Shown here: one piece after another, positions 8,154-17,399 of the stretch
How positions within the stretch are numbered: the stretch's first letter is position 1
Layout: every line of letters starts with the position of its first letter
Source: CAVXTF01 sp963701375
GTDB lineage: Bacteria > Actinomycetota > Acidimicrobiia > Acidimicrobiales > CAVXTF01
NCBI GenBank assembly: GCA_963701375.1
Contig: CAVOZT010000005.1
Coordinates: 248,001-312,000 of the forward strand
DNA length: 64,000 nt
Direction of reading: 5' to 3'
Notes under the pieces: generated by a model
What the model saw: only the letters and a program-made list of their open reading frames with translations
What the model was told of the DNA's origin: nothing
The model's database searches: none
Position numbers and translations under genes: made by a program

Positions 8154-9314
8154 TTGACTGGCCACCTGCAGGAGCGTGGCCCGAAGACGTGGCGCCTGAG
8201 CGTGTACGTGGGGCGCGATGCTCGAACGGCCAAGAAGCGGTACGTGCAGCGCACGTTCCACGGCACCAAGCGGGAGGCCGAGCGGGCAATCGCAAGACTC
8301 GTGACCGAGGTCGACGAGGGTCGCCATTCGGCTTCAGCGGCAGGCACATTCGGCAATCTTCTGGATCGTTGGCTGGAGACCAAGGCGCAGTCTGTTGATC
8401 CATCAACCATCGATAGCTACAAGTGGCTTACCGAGCAATATGTCCGCCCGGCACTTGGACGGGCTCGACTGGCCAGCCTGAAGCCGGCAGACCTTGACTC
8501 GTTCTATGTGCGGCTTGCGACCGGGAAGGGTGTGAAGGGCCGAAAGCTGTCACCGAGGACCATTCGGATGTGCCACGGTGTCGTACGACAAGCGCTCGAA
8601 CAAGGTAGGAAGTGGGGGCTCATCACTCGCAATCCTGCTCTCGATGCGAGTCCACCACGCTCTCGACATCACGAGATTCACCCACCCTCAGTCGACCAAG
8701 TGCTTCAACTTCTCGCTGCCGCAAAAGAGTATGACGAGGACTTCGCGACATACCTGCGTGTTCTTGCTGCGACTGGCTGTCGAAGAAGTGAGGCTCTTGC
8801 TCTTCGTTGGAGAGATATCGACCTTGAAAAGTCAGAATTGACCGTCGCGCATTCACTGACGATGGTGAACTCGACAGTTGTCGAGACGGACACAAAGACG
8901 CACCAGATTCGACGATTGACTCTCGACTCGGGAACAGTGCGCGAGCTTGTTTTGCACAGACAGCGGTCCGAAGAACGCGCACGTGAATGCGATGTCACAA
9001 TTGAAGAGTCGGCGTTCATTTTCGCTTCCGATGTCGCAGGTGAAAGGCCATGGAGACCTGACGTTGCCACAAACCGATTTGTTCGACTTTGTAAGTCAGC
9101 TGGCATAACTGAAGTTCGGCTTCACGATCTGCGGCACTACGTGGCAACGAACTTGGGCGCAGCCGGGACCCCTATCGCAACAATCAGTGCCCGATTGGGT
9201 CACCGCGATAAGGCCACCACGCTCAACGTGTATCAGCACACTCTTCCCGTTCACGACCGGCAGGCAGCCGAACTTCTTGGTGCATTGCTCGACTCCTCCG
9301 GAAAAGAGAAATAA
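8154..9314 (+). CDS. int: Tyrosine recombinase (integrase) of the tRNA-Arg element
   Basis: About 386 residues. An AP2-like arm-binding domain (WRLSVYVGRDARTAKKRYVQ) is followed by a SAM-like core-binding domain (about residues 65-150) and the catalytic domain with ATGCRRSEALALRW (first Arg), RLHDLRHYVATNL (H-x-x-R), the LGHRDKATT His and the nucleophile Tyr in LNVYQHTLP. It catalyses recombination between attP and the tRNA 3' end. I chose the TTG at 8154 because GGGGAGG lies just upstream and the putative arm sites then remain non-coding; an in-frame start at 8094 would place them inside the gene. It reads inward from attL. Confidence 0.9.
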   Translation: MTGHLQERGPKTWRLSVYVGRDARTAKKRYVQRTFHGTKREAERAIARLVTEVDEGRHSASAAGTFGNLLDRWLETKAQSVDPSTIDSYKWLTEQYVRPALGRARLASLKPADLDSFYVRLATGKGVKGRKLSPRTIRMCHGVVRQALEQGRKWGLITRNPALDASPPRSRHHEIHPPSVDQVLQLLAAAKEYDEDFATYLRVLAATGCRRSEALALRWRDIDLEKSELTVAHSLTMVNSTVVETDTKTHQIRRLTLDSGTVRELVLHRQRSEERARECDVTIEESAFIFASDVAGERPWRPDVATNRFVRLCKSAGITEVRLHDLRHYVATNLGAAGTPIATISARLGHRDKATTLNVYQHTLPVHDRQAAELLGALLDSSGKEK

Positions 9315-9773
9315 AAGTGGTCAACGAGACATGGTTCTTTATCCGTCTACCCTGGTGATCAGAATGCCGATCTGAGCAGAGAGCCGGCGGCCAACATTGG
9401 CGGATTTGGTAACGATCGGATCCTCACCGAGTCTTCTCCTCACGCGCGCTGCAGGTTGCGATGATCTAGAGCCCTACCGCTAAGAGCGGGGCCGGCATGC
9501 CCGACTGACTCATACCGCAGAGCAGGCCTGTCGCACAAGCCTGTGACGTCTCGGCCCAGCCGTATGGGCGGAACAGCGAGTCCCTGAGAGGCCGTCAGAC
9601 GGGATAGCCGACCATCTGTCGGTCCCTCAGCTGGAATCCAGCGTCGGGATTCTCAACCCGAGTAGACCGCTCCACGACATGTCTCCTCCAAGGCCAAGGC
9701 GAGCCGACCTGAAGTTCGGGCCTGTTCCGGTGTACGCCGGGAACGGTCATCGGTGGGTGTCGAACCCATTCAC
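9315..9773. other. Intergenic stretch, nothing recognised
   Basis: About 460 bases between the integrase and the next credible small ORF. Both strands carry only short, unsupported frames. No tRNA, terminator with a T-run, or repeat longer than about 10 bases was seen. Confidence 0.5.
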
Positions 9774-9787
9774 GGAGGGCCACGAAG

Positions 9788-9988
9788 ATGGCTTCCAAAC
9801 ACCCCGTCTCAGCACGGCTTCCAAGGTCCCGCGCGTCCCGCCTCGTCCGGCAGTATCGAAGCGTCATCACCGCCTCGGTCGAGGGGCTCGCTCTGCTGCT
9901 CCGGCTCCCGCTGCTCGTCCACGTCATCTTGACCGTCGCTACCAACCTGGCGATAGGTGCCTTCATCGGGCGCCATCGACGGCCCTGA
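9788..9988 (+). CDS. Small putative membrane protein
   Basis: A 66-residue ORF with a strong ribosome-binding site (GGAGG at 9774-9778, 9 bases before the ATG). The N-terminus is very basic (SARLPRSRASRLVRQYR) and residues about 33-60 form a hydrophobic segment. A cationic N-terminus and a single helix fit a small membrane protein. No family recognised, and the ORF could be fortuitous. Confidence 0.4.
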   Translation: MASKHPVSARLPRSRASRLVRQYRSVITASVEGLALLLRLPLLVHVILTVATNLAIGAFIGRHRRP

Positions 9989-10056
9989 TCTCTGATCGCG
10001 CAAGCGCGGTCAGCCGGCCACTCTCCCGAGAGTCCTATCGGGAAGGACTCCGCCGT

Positions 10057-10941
10057 CTACATAACGGGACTTGGTAGTCCCGACACAAGCCATGCTCGTG
10101 GGATCGAGAGTCGGGCGGACTCCCACGCTCCATGTACTGCATCTGCAGGTAGATGTTCACCCAAAGAAACCCCAGACAACCAACCGATCACTTGGCCAGC
10201 ACGGTTTTCAACATCGTCCACAAGGCACACGACCAATGACCAATTAGCGTGTTCGAGCCCAGTGTCGGCCTCATTGCGACTGAGAAACACCGTTAGTGGA
10301 TCACTGTCGCGAGTTGTGGACTTGACCTCCAACAGTCTGTCGCTCAAATCGAGACAAGGAGCAGCTATGTCGTAACCGGCGGTGTCGTCGTAGAGGCTGA
10401 CTTGTCGGACCTTCGACGCAAGCTCAGGATGCCCGAACGACTTCAGCTCAGCTTTTGCGTGTTGCATGACGATTTCTTCGCCGATACTCCCGACCAGTTT
10501 GAAGTGCGAATCGTCAAAGAGTCGGGCGAAACCACGCAGCATTTCGTCACGGCGGCCAGAGTCGGGAACCAGATCACTGAGTTCAGCCAAAAACTCCGCT
10601 GACCGGCGCATCTCGGCGCTTTCACAATCGAGCGCCGCCGCGCACAAGACGGCTGTGAACTCAGCGGAGTCAGAGTCGATTAGGGATTGCAGATCCCGCT
10701 TGACAATCAGATACTCATCTTGGTGCTCAAGAAAACCGCAATGAATCAGTAGCGTTTCTCCGATGCGTAGATCAGCGGGGCTGAAGGTTCCCCCAGTCGC
10801 ACGACGCCAATATGACTCGCGGGTATCCACAATGCGTGCTCCGTAAGTCCCGACAACTCGCGCTACATGGATTGCTGCAGTGATTGCGTGAAGTGTTGGA
10901 AGACCGGTTAGTGACGCCCAGGGCTTGGTGTCAGACGGCAT
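10057..10941 (-). CDS. DUF3883-type PD-(D/E)XK nuclease-like protein
   Basis: A 294-residue protein whose second half carries the DUF3883 pattern: GEEIVMQHAKAEL, then SLYDDTAGYDIAAP, then RLLEVKSTTRDSDPLTVFLS and LSRNEADTG. The D-x18-20-E-V-K arrangement (GYDI ... LEVKST) is that of a PD-(D/E)XK nuclease core, and DUF3883 domains are frequent in restriction and defence loci. The N-terminal half (about 1-130) has no recognised domain. Its start overlaps the helicase stop by 11 bases, so the two are translationally coupled. It is probably the DNA-cutting or DNA-sensing part of the cassette at 10057-16428; this role is inferred. Confidence 0.7.
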   Translation of the reverse strand: MPSDTKPWASLTGLPTLHAITAAIHVARVVGTYGARIVDTRESYWRRATGGTFSPADLRIGETLLIHCGFLEHQDEYLIVKRDLQSLIDSDSAEFTAVLCAAALDCESAEMRRSAEFLAELSDLVPDSGRRDEMLRGFARLFDDSHFKLVGSIGEEIVMQHAKAELKSFGHPELASKVRQVSLYDDTAGYDIAAPCLDLSDRLLEVKSTTRDSDPLTVFLSRNEADTGLEHANWSLVVCLVDDVENRAGQVIGWLSGVSLGEHLPADAVHGAWESARLSIPRAWLVSGLPSPVM

Positions 10942-12791
10942 CTGTCAGGTGTGAGAAGAGCGCATCGACATCGTCAACATCGATCCAATCTCCGTATGCC
11001 TCATCATCTGGAAGAGCCATCGTGACGAGGTTGGGGTCGGAGAGCATCTCGCTTAGGCGCTCTGCCTTAGTGCGCACTCGGTCGTTGACGATTTCGTCGA
11101 CAGTGTGTTCGCTGACCAGAAACGTCATACGTGTCGATACGCCAGGCGGTAATCCGAGACGATGGATCCGATCAAGGGATTGCAGGTATTGACCAGCATT
11201 GAATGTTCGTTCGAGATAGATGGCGTCGTGGCATGTGTGGTGAAGACTTACGCCCTCTGACATCGCTGCGGGGTTGGCGATCAGAACGAGACATTCATCG
11301 TCCTCCCGAAATCTCCGAAGCTCGTACTCACGAGTACCAGGCGCTGCATCCTCTCGGGAAGGGACGCCACCGTGCACAACTGCTGGGTGATAAGGACTGA
11401 GGATCCGTTCGGAAAGCTCAGCAATGTTCCCTAGAAAGTTGGACCAAACGAGAGTCTTCCGACCCTCAGCAGCGTTGGTAGCTACGAGGGCTGCCAATTT
11501 CTCGAATTTGCGGGGAATCTCGTGCTGGCCGTAAGACAGGATCTGCTCTGACAGACGACTTCCCTCGGGAACAGGGTTGGGTGGCCAGGTCGAAGCGCTC
11601 GGAGTTCCGCCGATTGCAGAAGCGAGAAGCCCGGGATTGGTTGCGGCTTGTAGGAGGTACACGACTACTTCGCCCAAACCTCGCAACAACGCCTGGTCAT
11701 GCGCGTGTGCACCTACTGCTCGGTTCAAGCGTGTGCGAAGAGCTGTATAGATGTCAGCTTGTATTTCCTTCATTTCGACAAGCTCCACGCGAAGAGTTGG
11801 ATTGTCCAACCCCAGCTCATCCTTCCGTGTACGAGCGAAGAGCGGTCGCAGTCGGTTCGAGACCTGAGTCATCGCTCCCGGTGGTGGTGTGCTTTGTAGT
11901 GCAGCCGCCGGCATGATTCGGTGTGCACGGTGCGGCCAGAGGTAGTTGAGAAGTGCAACGAAATCTGCGGGGTGCTGTGGAGCAGGTGTACCGGTCAGAA
12001 TGTCACGACGAACAGCAAGCTGCGCAAGATCAAGACATGCGCTTCCCCATTCACCGTCTCGCCCACGCTTCATGCGGTGTGCTTCATCCAGTACCACATG
12101 CGTGCGGTGATGTACTACCCAGTCCGCAATCTGGCGAAAGCGGCTGGCGAGACGTTGGTAGTTGATGAGCAGCACCTCGGTCGCCGGAGGAACACGATCC
12201 TCGAATCTGCGAATTATCGGTACCGGGTTGAGTGACTCCTCTGCTTCTTCGAACCAGGCGTCGAAGGCAGAAAGTGGAGCGATCACTAACAAGCGGTTCG
12301 ACCCGCTCACGCATTCTCTCCAGCTCGTAAAGGGCGTATGTGACGGTCGTCTTGCCCGATCCAGGTACTGAGAAGTTGGCCCCATGCGAGAGTGAAACCA
12401 CTTTGGCCAGATCACGGAGTTGGAACGGTCGAAGCTCGCGAATGAAACGAGAATCTTGAAGGATGCCTCTTAGGTCATCGACCGTCGGAGAAATGATTTC
12501 GCCTTTGAGGGCACGCTCGACCTCCTCGCGCTCGGAGTCGGATCGTGCCAAAATCTCTTGGATATCGTCATCGAACTCCGCATCACAGCTGTACGTTGCT
12601 AAGGCTTGACCAAGCCACATGCGAGATGCGAGGAACCGGTCGATGGGAACGGTTACTGTGTCGCTATCGACACGGGAGATTATGCCGGGTGCGATATTTC
12701 GGCCGATTGAGTTCCACAGTTCGACTGGGACATCGGAAGTACGCTGTAAGACAACGACCGGAGGATCCCGCAAGAGGGAAACCAAGAGCAT
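10931..12791 (-). pseudogene. SNF2-type superfamily 2 helicase, split by a one-base frame change
   Basis: Two frames join at about 12300-12306 to give roughly 620 residues. The first supplies FQLRDLAKVVSLSHGANFSV and the Walker A PGSGKTTVTYALYELERMRE. The second supplies LLVIAPLSAFDAWFEE (motif Ia), LINYQRLASRF, VVLDEAHRMKRG (DEAH), DILTGTPAPQHPADF (motif III), and in the second lobe LVWSNFLGNIAEL and QSLDRIHRLGLPPGVSTRM (motif VI). These are SNF2-style motifs. Removing one G from a GGG run restores the frame. It lies 14 bases after the ParB-like gene and overlaps the nuclease gene, so all three form one operon. Likely the DNA translocase of a restriction-like system. Confidence 0.8.
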
Positions 12792-12805
12792 CGTGCGATC
12801 CGCAG

Positions 12806-14202
12806 CTAGCCTGTGATTCCGGCCTTGTTCATTGCGGTCTCAAATGACTTCAGAGTGCGGTTGAGTTTCTTGAAGCTGGCCTCCAGGGTCTTGTGATGAG
12901 CCTTGTCGAAGTCCGGATCTCCAAGAGCGGCCTTGAGAGCTTCAATTGCCTTGCCGAGTTCGCGCGTAGCGCTTTTAATGGCTTCTATCGGTGCCTCTAG
13001 GCGGTTGGATTCGCGCTCGTTGCGCTTCTTGTCCGAATTCCGGAGACATAAGCAGACTTGATTGCCTCAGTAACATCCTTTTTCTCCAGGACGAAATTAC
13101 TGCCTGGGATCTTGACGTTGTGGTTATCTCCGGCAACGGCGTTGATGAGGCTGACTACATTGGGAGTCTCGTTGTCGGCCCCGTCAGCGGCTCCACCAAG
13201 CAGAGCGCTGGCCCCCTTTGGAGCAGATGGAGTGACGTCCGGAGCTTCGGCAATATGAGCCGCGTGCTGCCCGATAAGTTCGTCTTCTTCGAGAGAGGGC
13301 AGCATGTACGTTTTGACAAACTCTGTATCGATCTGTCGGATTTGATGCACGGAAACAACATCCACGAGCACCGACAGCAGGAAGTTCTCCAGATATGTGC
13401 GCGCTTGGGCGGGATCTTGCCCCAGGAGACTTTCGTATTTCGTGTGCACAACACGCATCTGCTCCAGCTTGAGATCGTCGAACTGCCTGAGTCTTAGTGG
13501 CTTCTCGGGTATCTGACACATTGCGCGCAGTAGATCCAGGTACTTGAGCCGCAGAGGAACCTCTTGGGTTCCCTTCTTAGGATTCTCAGGGAACATCTCA
13601 GCTGCGATAGCGGCATCGGACATGCCCCGGTCATTGGAGAGTTCTTCAATGAAGAGGAGCTCGTTGGTGAGGGAGTAGTCGACCTTGAGTTCCTTCTGCA
13701 TCTGGAGTCGCAGCTCCAGCAATCCAAGCTCTTCGGGCTGAATCGTCTTGGGAAGCACGGCTACGCGGAGATTGCGTTTGTCGGGGTCGTCCATCTCACG
13801 CATAGCGACGGCGCGGGTGTTGGCGTTGACAAGCACGCCGTCGTGCGTCATCACTCCCGGTTCGGTTTGTCCTTCCCGTATCAACGACTCTTTGAGTTCG
13901 TCGAACTCCTTTTCTTTGCGGGCGGCTCGGACATGGCGCTCGATGGTGTGCTGAGCCGCCTCGCTAGTGGGATCTGCCTTGACCTTTTCCCACTCGGGAT
14001 CCCCTTCTAGCTGGGAGCGGATCCGGTGGGACCGGTGGTTGAGGAGGACCTCGTCTGCCCGCATCTGGATGACGTCGCAGAAGGTCTCTCCGGTGGTGAG
14101 GTGGATCAGACGAGTTTCATGCCGCTCCGGCGGGATCTTGTTGATCGCGTTGAGCAGCTCCTGGACACGCTCGGTACGTTGTTGGACCGTGATTTGGGCC
14201 AC
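12806..14202 (-). CDS. ParB/Srx-like protein of a defence cassette
   Basis: About 465 residues. Near residue 125 it shows GVLVNANTRAVAMREM, the ParB/sulfiredoxin-fold motif (G-x-L-x-N-A-N-T-R), preceded by the conserved helix EKEFDELKESLIREGQTEPG. Helix-turn-helix-like sequence follows (SDAAIAAEMFPENPKKG). In the annotated frame it stops near 12997, but a one-base change at about 13047-13053 (one G missing from a GG run) continues it through a charged coiled-coil tail to a stop at 12806. ParB-fold proteins bind DNA and can act as CTPases or nucleases; here it heads the operon with the helicase and nuclease. It could be a regulator or a specificity factor. Confidence 0.65.
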
Positions 14203-14279
14203 TCCGACTCCCTCGCCCTGGCCTTTGGTGATCCTCGGTTCAGCGACCCCTGTTTATCAGGCAGCTGTAACCTGTCGCC

Positions 14280-14305
14280 GGATGGCCCCTGGCCAGGGGC
14301 CATCC
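14280..14305. promoter_or_regulatory. Perfect 26-bp palindrome in a divergent control region
   Basis: Two 13-base arms (GGATGGCCCCTGG and its exact complement) meet without a spacer, between the divergent ParB-like and methyltransferase genes. Length and perfect symmetry suggest a dimeric operator. An exported hairpin is possible, but there is no T-run. Confidence 0.7.
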
Positions 14306-14342
14306 GAGTCGAGGCAAACACCCCTCGCCTAGATTGTCTGTC

Positions 14343-15942
14343 ATGGCCGCGTCGTCCCAGGCAGTAGACCAATTTCCTGGAAAACGTCCAGGGGCGTACG
14401 CAGCTGCGTACGAGTCGATCGCAGCGGCTCGCTCTCGGCAAGGCTTTGCTCGATTTGGACGCAATGGTCGGGGACCCAGCTTGGACTGATGGGTGTGATG
14501 TCATCGGGACCACGTACGAGCGTGCCATTCCCGGGAGGGATCGACGTCGGCTAGGTCAGTTTTTCACGCCCGTTCACATCGGGCGGGTCATGGCCAAGTG
14601 GCTACTGGAGGCAAGGCCGTCTCTGATGCTGGATCCCGGTTGCGGATCGGGGTCACTGCTTATGGCGGCTGCTCACGAGAACTTGCGAAGCACCAAACTA
14701 CTCGGAATTGACATTGACCCTCTCGCTGCTGAGATGTCCAGAGCGAATGCTCGGTTGCGTGGTGTGGACAACGTTCAGGTTCGTGTTGGTGACTTCTTGC
14801 TGCAAGATCTAACTGAAGCGCCCGATGCTGTCATCTGCAATCCGCCGTATACAAGACATCAAGCAGTGTCGCCTGGACAGAAGCGGGCAATCTTTCACGG
14901 CTTTCGGGAACGTCTCGGCATTGAGTTTCATCAGACCGCATCGCTACATGTTCTCTTCCTTGTACGCGCTCTCGAGGTGAGTGGAATGAATGCCAGGTTG
15001 GCATTCATCACGCCGGCGCACTGGATGGACAAACGCTACGCAGTTGCGGTGAAGAAGTTTCTCCTTGAACAAGCGCATGTTGAGTCCATCGTGAGTTTTC
15101 CGGCGTCGGAGATCGTCTTTGATCATGCCATCACAAACGCCGCAATCACCTTGATCCAAAAGGGTGAGCGAAGGCGAAAGTTGACTCGTGTTCTGGAATC
15201 GGTCTCTTCGCAAGGACCGGATGTCCAAGCAGTGCTTGATACGCCAAGGAGTGGAGTTAGGACCAAGCTCTCAAAAGATGAGAAGTGGAGCCGAGTTTCC
15301 AGCAACGCACACACCGGACCGAGACTTGCTGATGTCGCCGATGTTCATCGTGGAGTGGCCACCGGGTGTAACGAATTCTTCATTCTTAGTGAGGAGCGTC
15401 GTCGTGAACTAGGCATTGCGCTCTGTTCCGTGCGCCCATGCCTACCATGGCCGAAGCAAGTCGAAGGCAACGTTGTGACTACGGCGCGATTGGGTGCATT
15501 AGAAGGATCCGTTCGTCGTTGGCTCTTCTATCCGCAGAAGGTTCGCTCATACGGACCTATAGCTGAGTATCTTGCCTACGGCCTTGAGCAGTACGACATG
15601 CTCGACAGGACACTTGTGCAGCAGCGCGTTCAGGCGGGAAGACCCTGGTACCGAATCGAAGCTCGGGTTGATGCGCCTATCGTCGTGACCTATATCAACC
15701 AAGGTAAGGCCCGGTTTGTTCGGAACAGGGCGAAGGCATTGCCTCTCAATAACTGGCTCGTAATCAAGCCAAAGCGCGAGGTTGATGCCGACGAGCTGTT
15801 TGCTGTACTCAGTCGCTCCGGTTTCGTAGGGAAATTGCGTAGTCATGCACGTGAATACGGACAAGGCATGTGGAAGTTGGAGCCGTCAGAGCTTGCTGAC
15901 GTACGCCTTCCGCGAGGGAGCATTCACGTTCCCGGAAGTTGA
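14343..15942 (+). CDS. DNA N6-adenine methyltransferase, Eco57I-like
   Basis: A class I methyltransferase of about 500-530 residues. It has RRRLGQFFTPVHIGRVMAKW, SAM-binding motif I MLDPGCGSGSLLMAAA, an acidic motif II (LLGIDIDPLAAEM) and the adenine-flipping motif IV AVICNPPYTRHQAV. The second half resembles a target-recognition domain (LADVADVHRGVATGCNEFFI). The long frame opens at a TTG at 14446. The preceding frame from an ATG at 14343 encodes a helical stretch (GAYAAAYESIAAARSRQG) that joins if one T is dropped from a TTT run, so I take 14343 as the probable true start, perhaps leaderless behind TAGATT at 14331-14336. It should protect host DNA from the divergent helicase/nuclease operon. 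Confidence 0.85.
14395..14412. promoter_or_regulatory. Perfect 18-bp palindrome near the methyltransferase start
   Basis: CGTACGCAG is followed directly by its exact complement CTGCGTACG. It lies 52 bases into the methyltransferase if translation starts at 14343, or 34 bases upstream of the alternative TTG start at 14446. Two perfect palindromes within 133 bases suggest tight control of the methyltransferase and the opposing operon; the role is inferred. Confidence 0.6.
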
Positions 15943-15945
15943 GAG

Positions 15946-16428
15946 CTAATCGTTCAGTCGGTTGAAGGCGCGCTCGATGATCGTAAAGTCTCTATCGTTG
16001 ATCGGCACCAAGGTTCTGCGCATATAGGTCGCCCATCCTCGTTTGCTTCGCACAAACTCCAACTGCGCGACAAGCGGGCGGAAGGCCAGACCGTGACGAG
16101 GTTCAAGTTGATCCGTGATCGTCAAGCCGCACGACTTCGTATACGTGACGTCGTTCACAACTGCTTGTTTGTTCTGAACGTCAGAAGCAAAGCGACCAAG
16201 AGCGATGATCTGGGACTCGTCTCTGGTCGGATTTCCGTACGCCCCTCGTGTGGTGTAGAGGGCTATCCGATCACCCGAGTGCACGTGTGTCGTTCGTGCG
16301 GTATCGCGAAAGGCCATTCGCTGCGTCTTCAAAACCCATTCGATGGCGTTCTTCTCGCCGATGACAATGATGCACGGCACGCCGTCAACCGTATCAAGCG
16401 CACGGAGCTGACGCCATCTTTGACTCAT
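15946..16428 (-). CDS. EVE-domain-like protein
   Basis: About 160 residues in the EVE/PUA-like pattern: CIIVIGEKNAIEWVLKTQ at the N-terminus, then HVHSGDRIALYTTRGAYG (family pattern GDR-x-x-x-Y), IIALGRFAS, and the C-terminal PLVAQLEFVRSKRGWATYMR with INDRDFTIIERAF. EVE domains read modified bases and are enriched in defence loci, often beside modification-dependent nucleases. It is tail-to-tail with the methyltransferase (three bases between the stops). The start could be the ATG at 16428 (used here) or 16488; neither has a strong ribosome-binding site. Likely the modified-base reader of the cassette. Confidence 0.6.
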   Translation of the reverse strand: MSQRWRQLRALDTVDGVPCIIVIGEKNAIEWVLKTQRMAFRDTARTTHVHSGDRIALYTTRGAYGNPTRDESQIIALGRFASDVQNKQAVVNDVTYTKSCGLTITDQLEPRHGLAFRPLVAQLEFVRSKRGWATYMRRTLVPINDRDFTIIERAFNRLND

Positions 16429-16548
16429 GCAGAACCCCGGAGGACCAGGTCGATCCTTATCGGAATATCTACCGTTGCGATCCTGCACTTTGCGAGCTGA
16501 AGGCGAAAACGGGACCCGAGACCGACGTCCCGAGTCCCGTCGCTTGCT

Positions 16549-16934
16549 TCAGGCTGCGTCGGCTGCCTGCTTGGCGGTCAGGGCCTGGAAGCGGTCAGCC
16601 ACGACCTCAACCGAGCGTCGCTGCCCGCCATCACTTGCCTCCCAGGTCCGCCCCTGGAGCCTGCCCTCGACGTAGACCAGGCGACCCTTGGTCATGTAGC
16701 CGGCGGCGAAGTCCGCCAGCTGACGCCACAGAACGCAGTCGTGGAACTCGGCCTGCTCCCGATCGTTGGTTGCGATCCGAACCGTCGTGACGTGGATGCC
16801 GCTTGCAGTCTCCCGAAGCTCGGGGTTGGCCACCATTCTGCCGACGAGAATCACTCGGTTGACCGAGGTGCCCCGGCTGTGTCCGGTGGTTTCGACGTTG
16901 CTCTCTGACTTCTGACGCGGGTCTTGCTTGCCAT
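16549..16934 (-). CDS. ssb: Single-stranded DNA-binding protein
   Basis: An OB-fold SSB: SVNRVILVGRMVANPELRET, VTTVRIATNDRE, FHDCVLWRQLADFAAGYM and VEGRLQGRTWEASDG are the classical strands. The OB frame lacks a proper start; the internal GTG would remove the first strand. An ATG at 16932-16934 with AAGGAGG seven bases upstream is out of frame by one. A missing G right after this ATG would give MGKQDPRQKSESNVETT leading directly into SVNRVILVG, so I place the start there. The acidic C-terminal tip of chromosomal SSBs is absent, which fits a plasmid/ICE-borne copy. Confidence 0.8.
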
Positions 16935-16948
16935 TGTTGTGCCTCCTT

Positions 16949-17399
16949 GTGTTGGATCGATGCAGCGGTGTCGTCCAGGTTCGAGCCCGAGCGGAATAGC
17001 CCCGAGCCGTAGGCGAGCACCGTTAAGGGCTTGCAGCGAACAGGGGCCGACCTGGTAGCCGTGTGCGATGAGATCCACCACAAGAGAGGGACGGCTGGTG
17101 AGTAGGAACGTACGTCCGGGAGGACAGAGAGCAGCTCGATCACCGGATGTGGGACGGGGCTTCGGGAACTGGTGAAATGGCGGTGGGGATGACGCCGAAA
17201 CTGCGGCTGGAGATGCTGCATATCTACGGCACGGCGCCGGAATGGTGCCGACAGAGAGCCGGCCGAGGTCAAGGGCATGGCCTAGCCGGCGTCAGCGGAC
17301 CCTTGACGGAGGTCTGATTAAGAGCCTGATCTACGAGCTGCGGGAGCAGCTCATGGGCGCAACGGGGCAGTTAGGACCGAAGAAGCGCAGGATGGGTGG
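16949..17399. other. Intergenic stretch, no gene supported
   Basis: About 450 bases between the PIN-domain gene and ssb. A minus-strand frame here contains a hydrophobic run but no recognisable domain or start signal. It probably contains the ssb promoter. Nothing else was seen. Confidence 0.4.
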
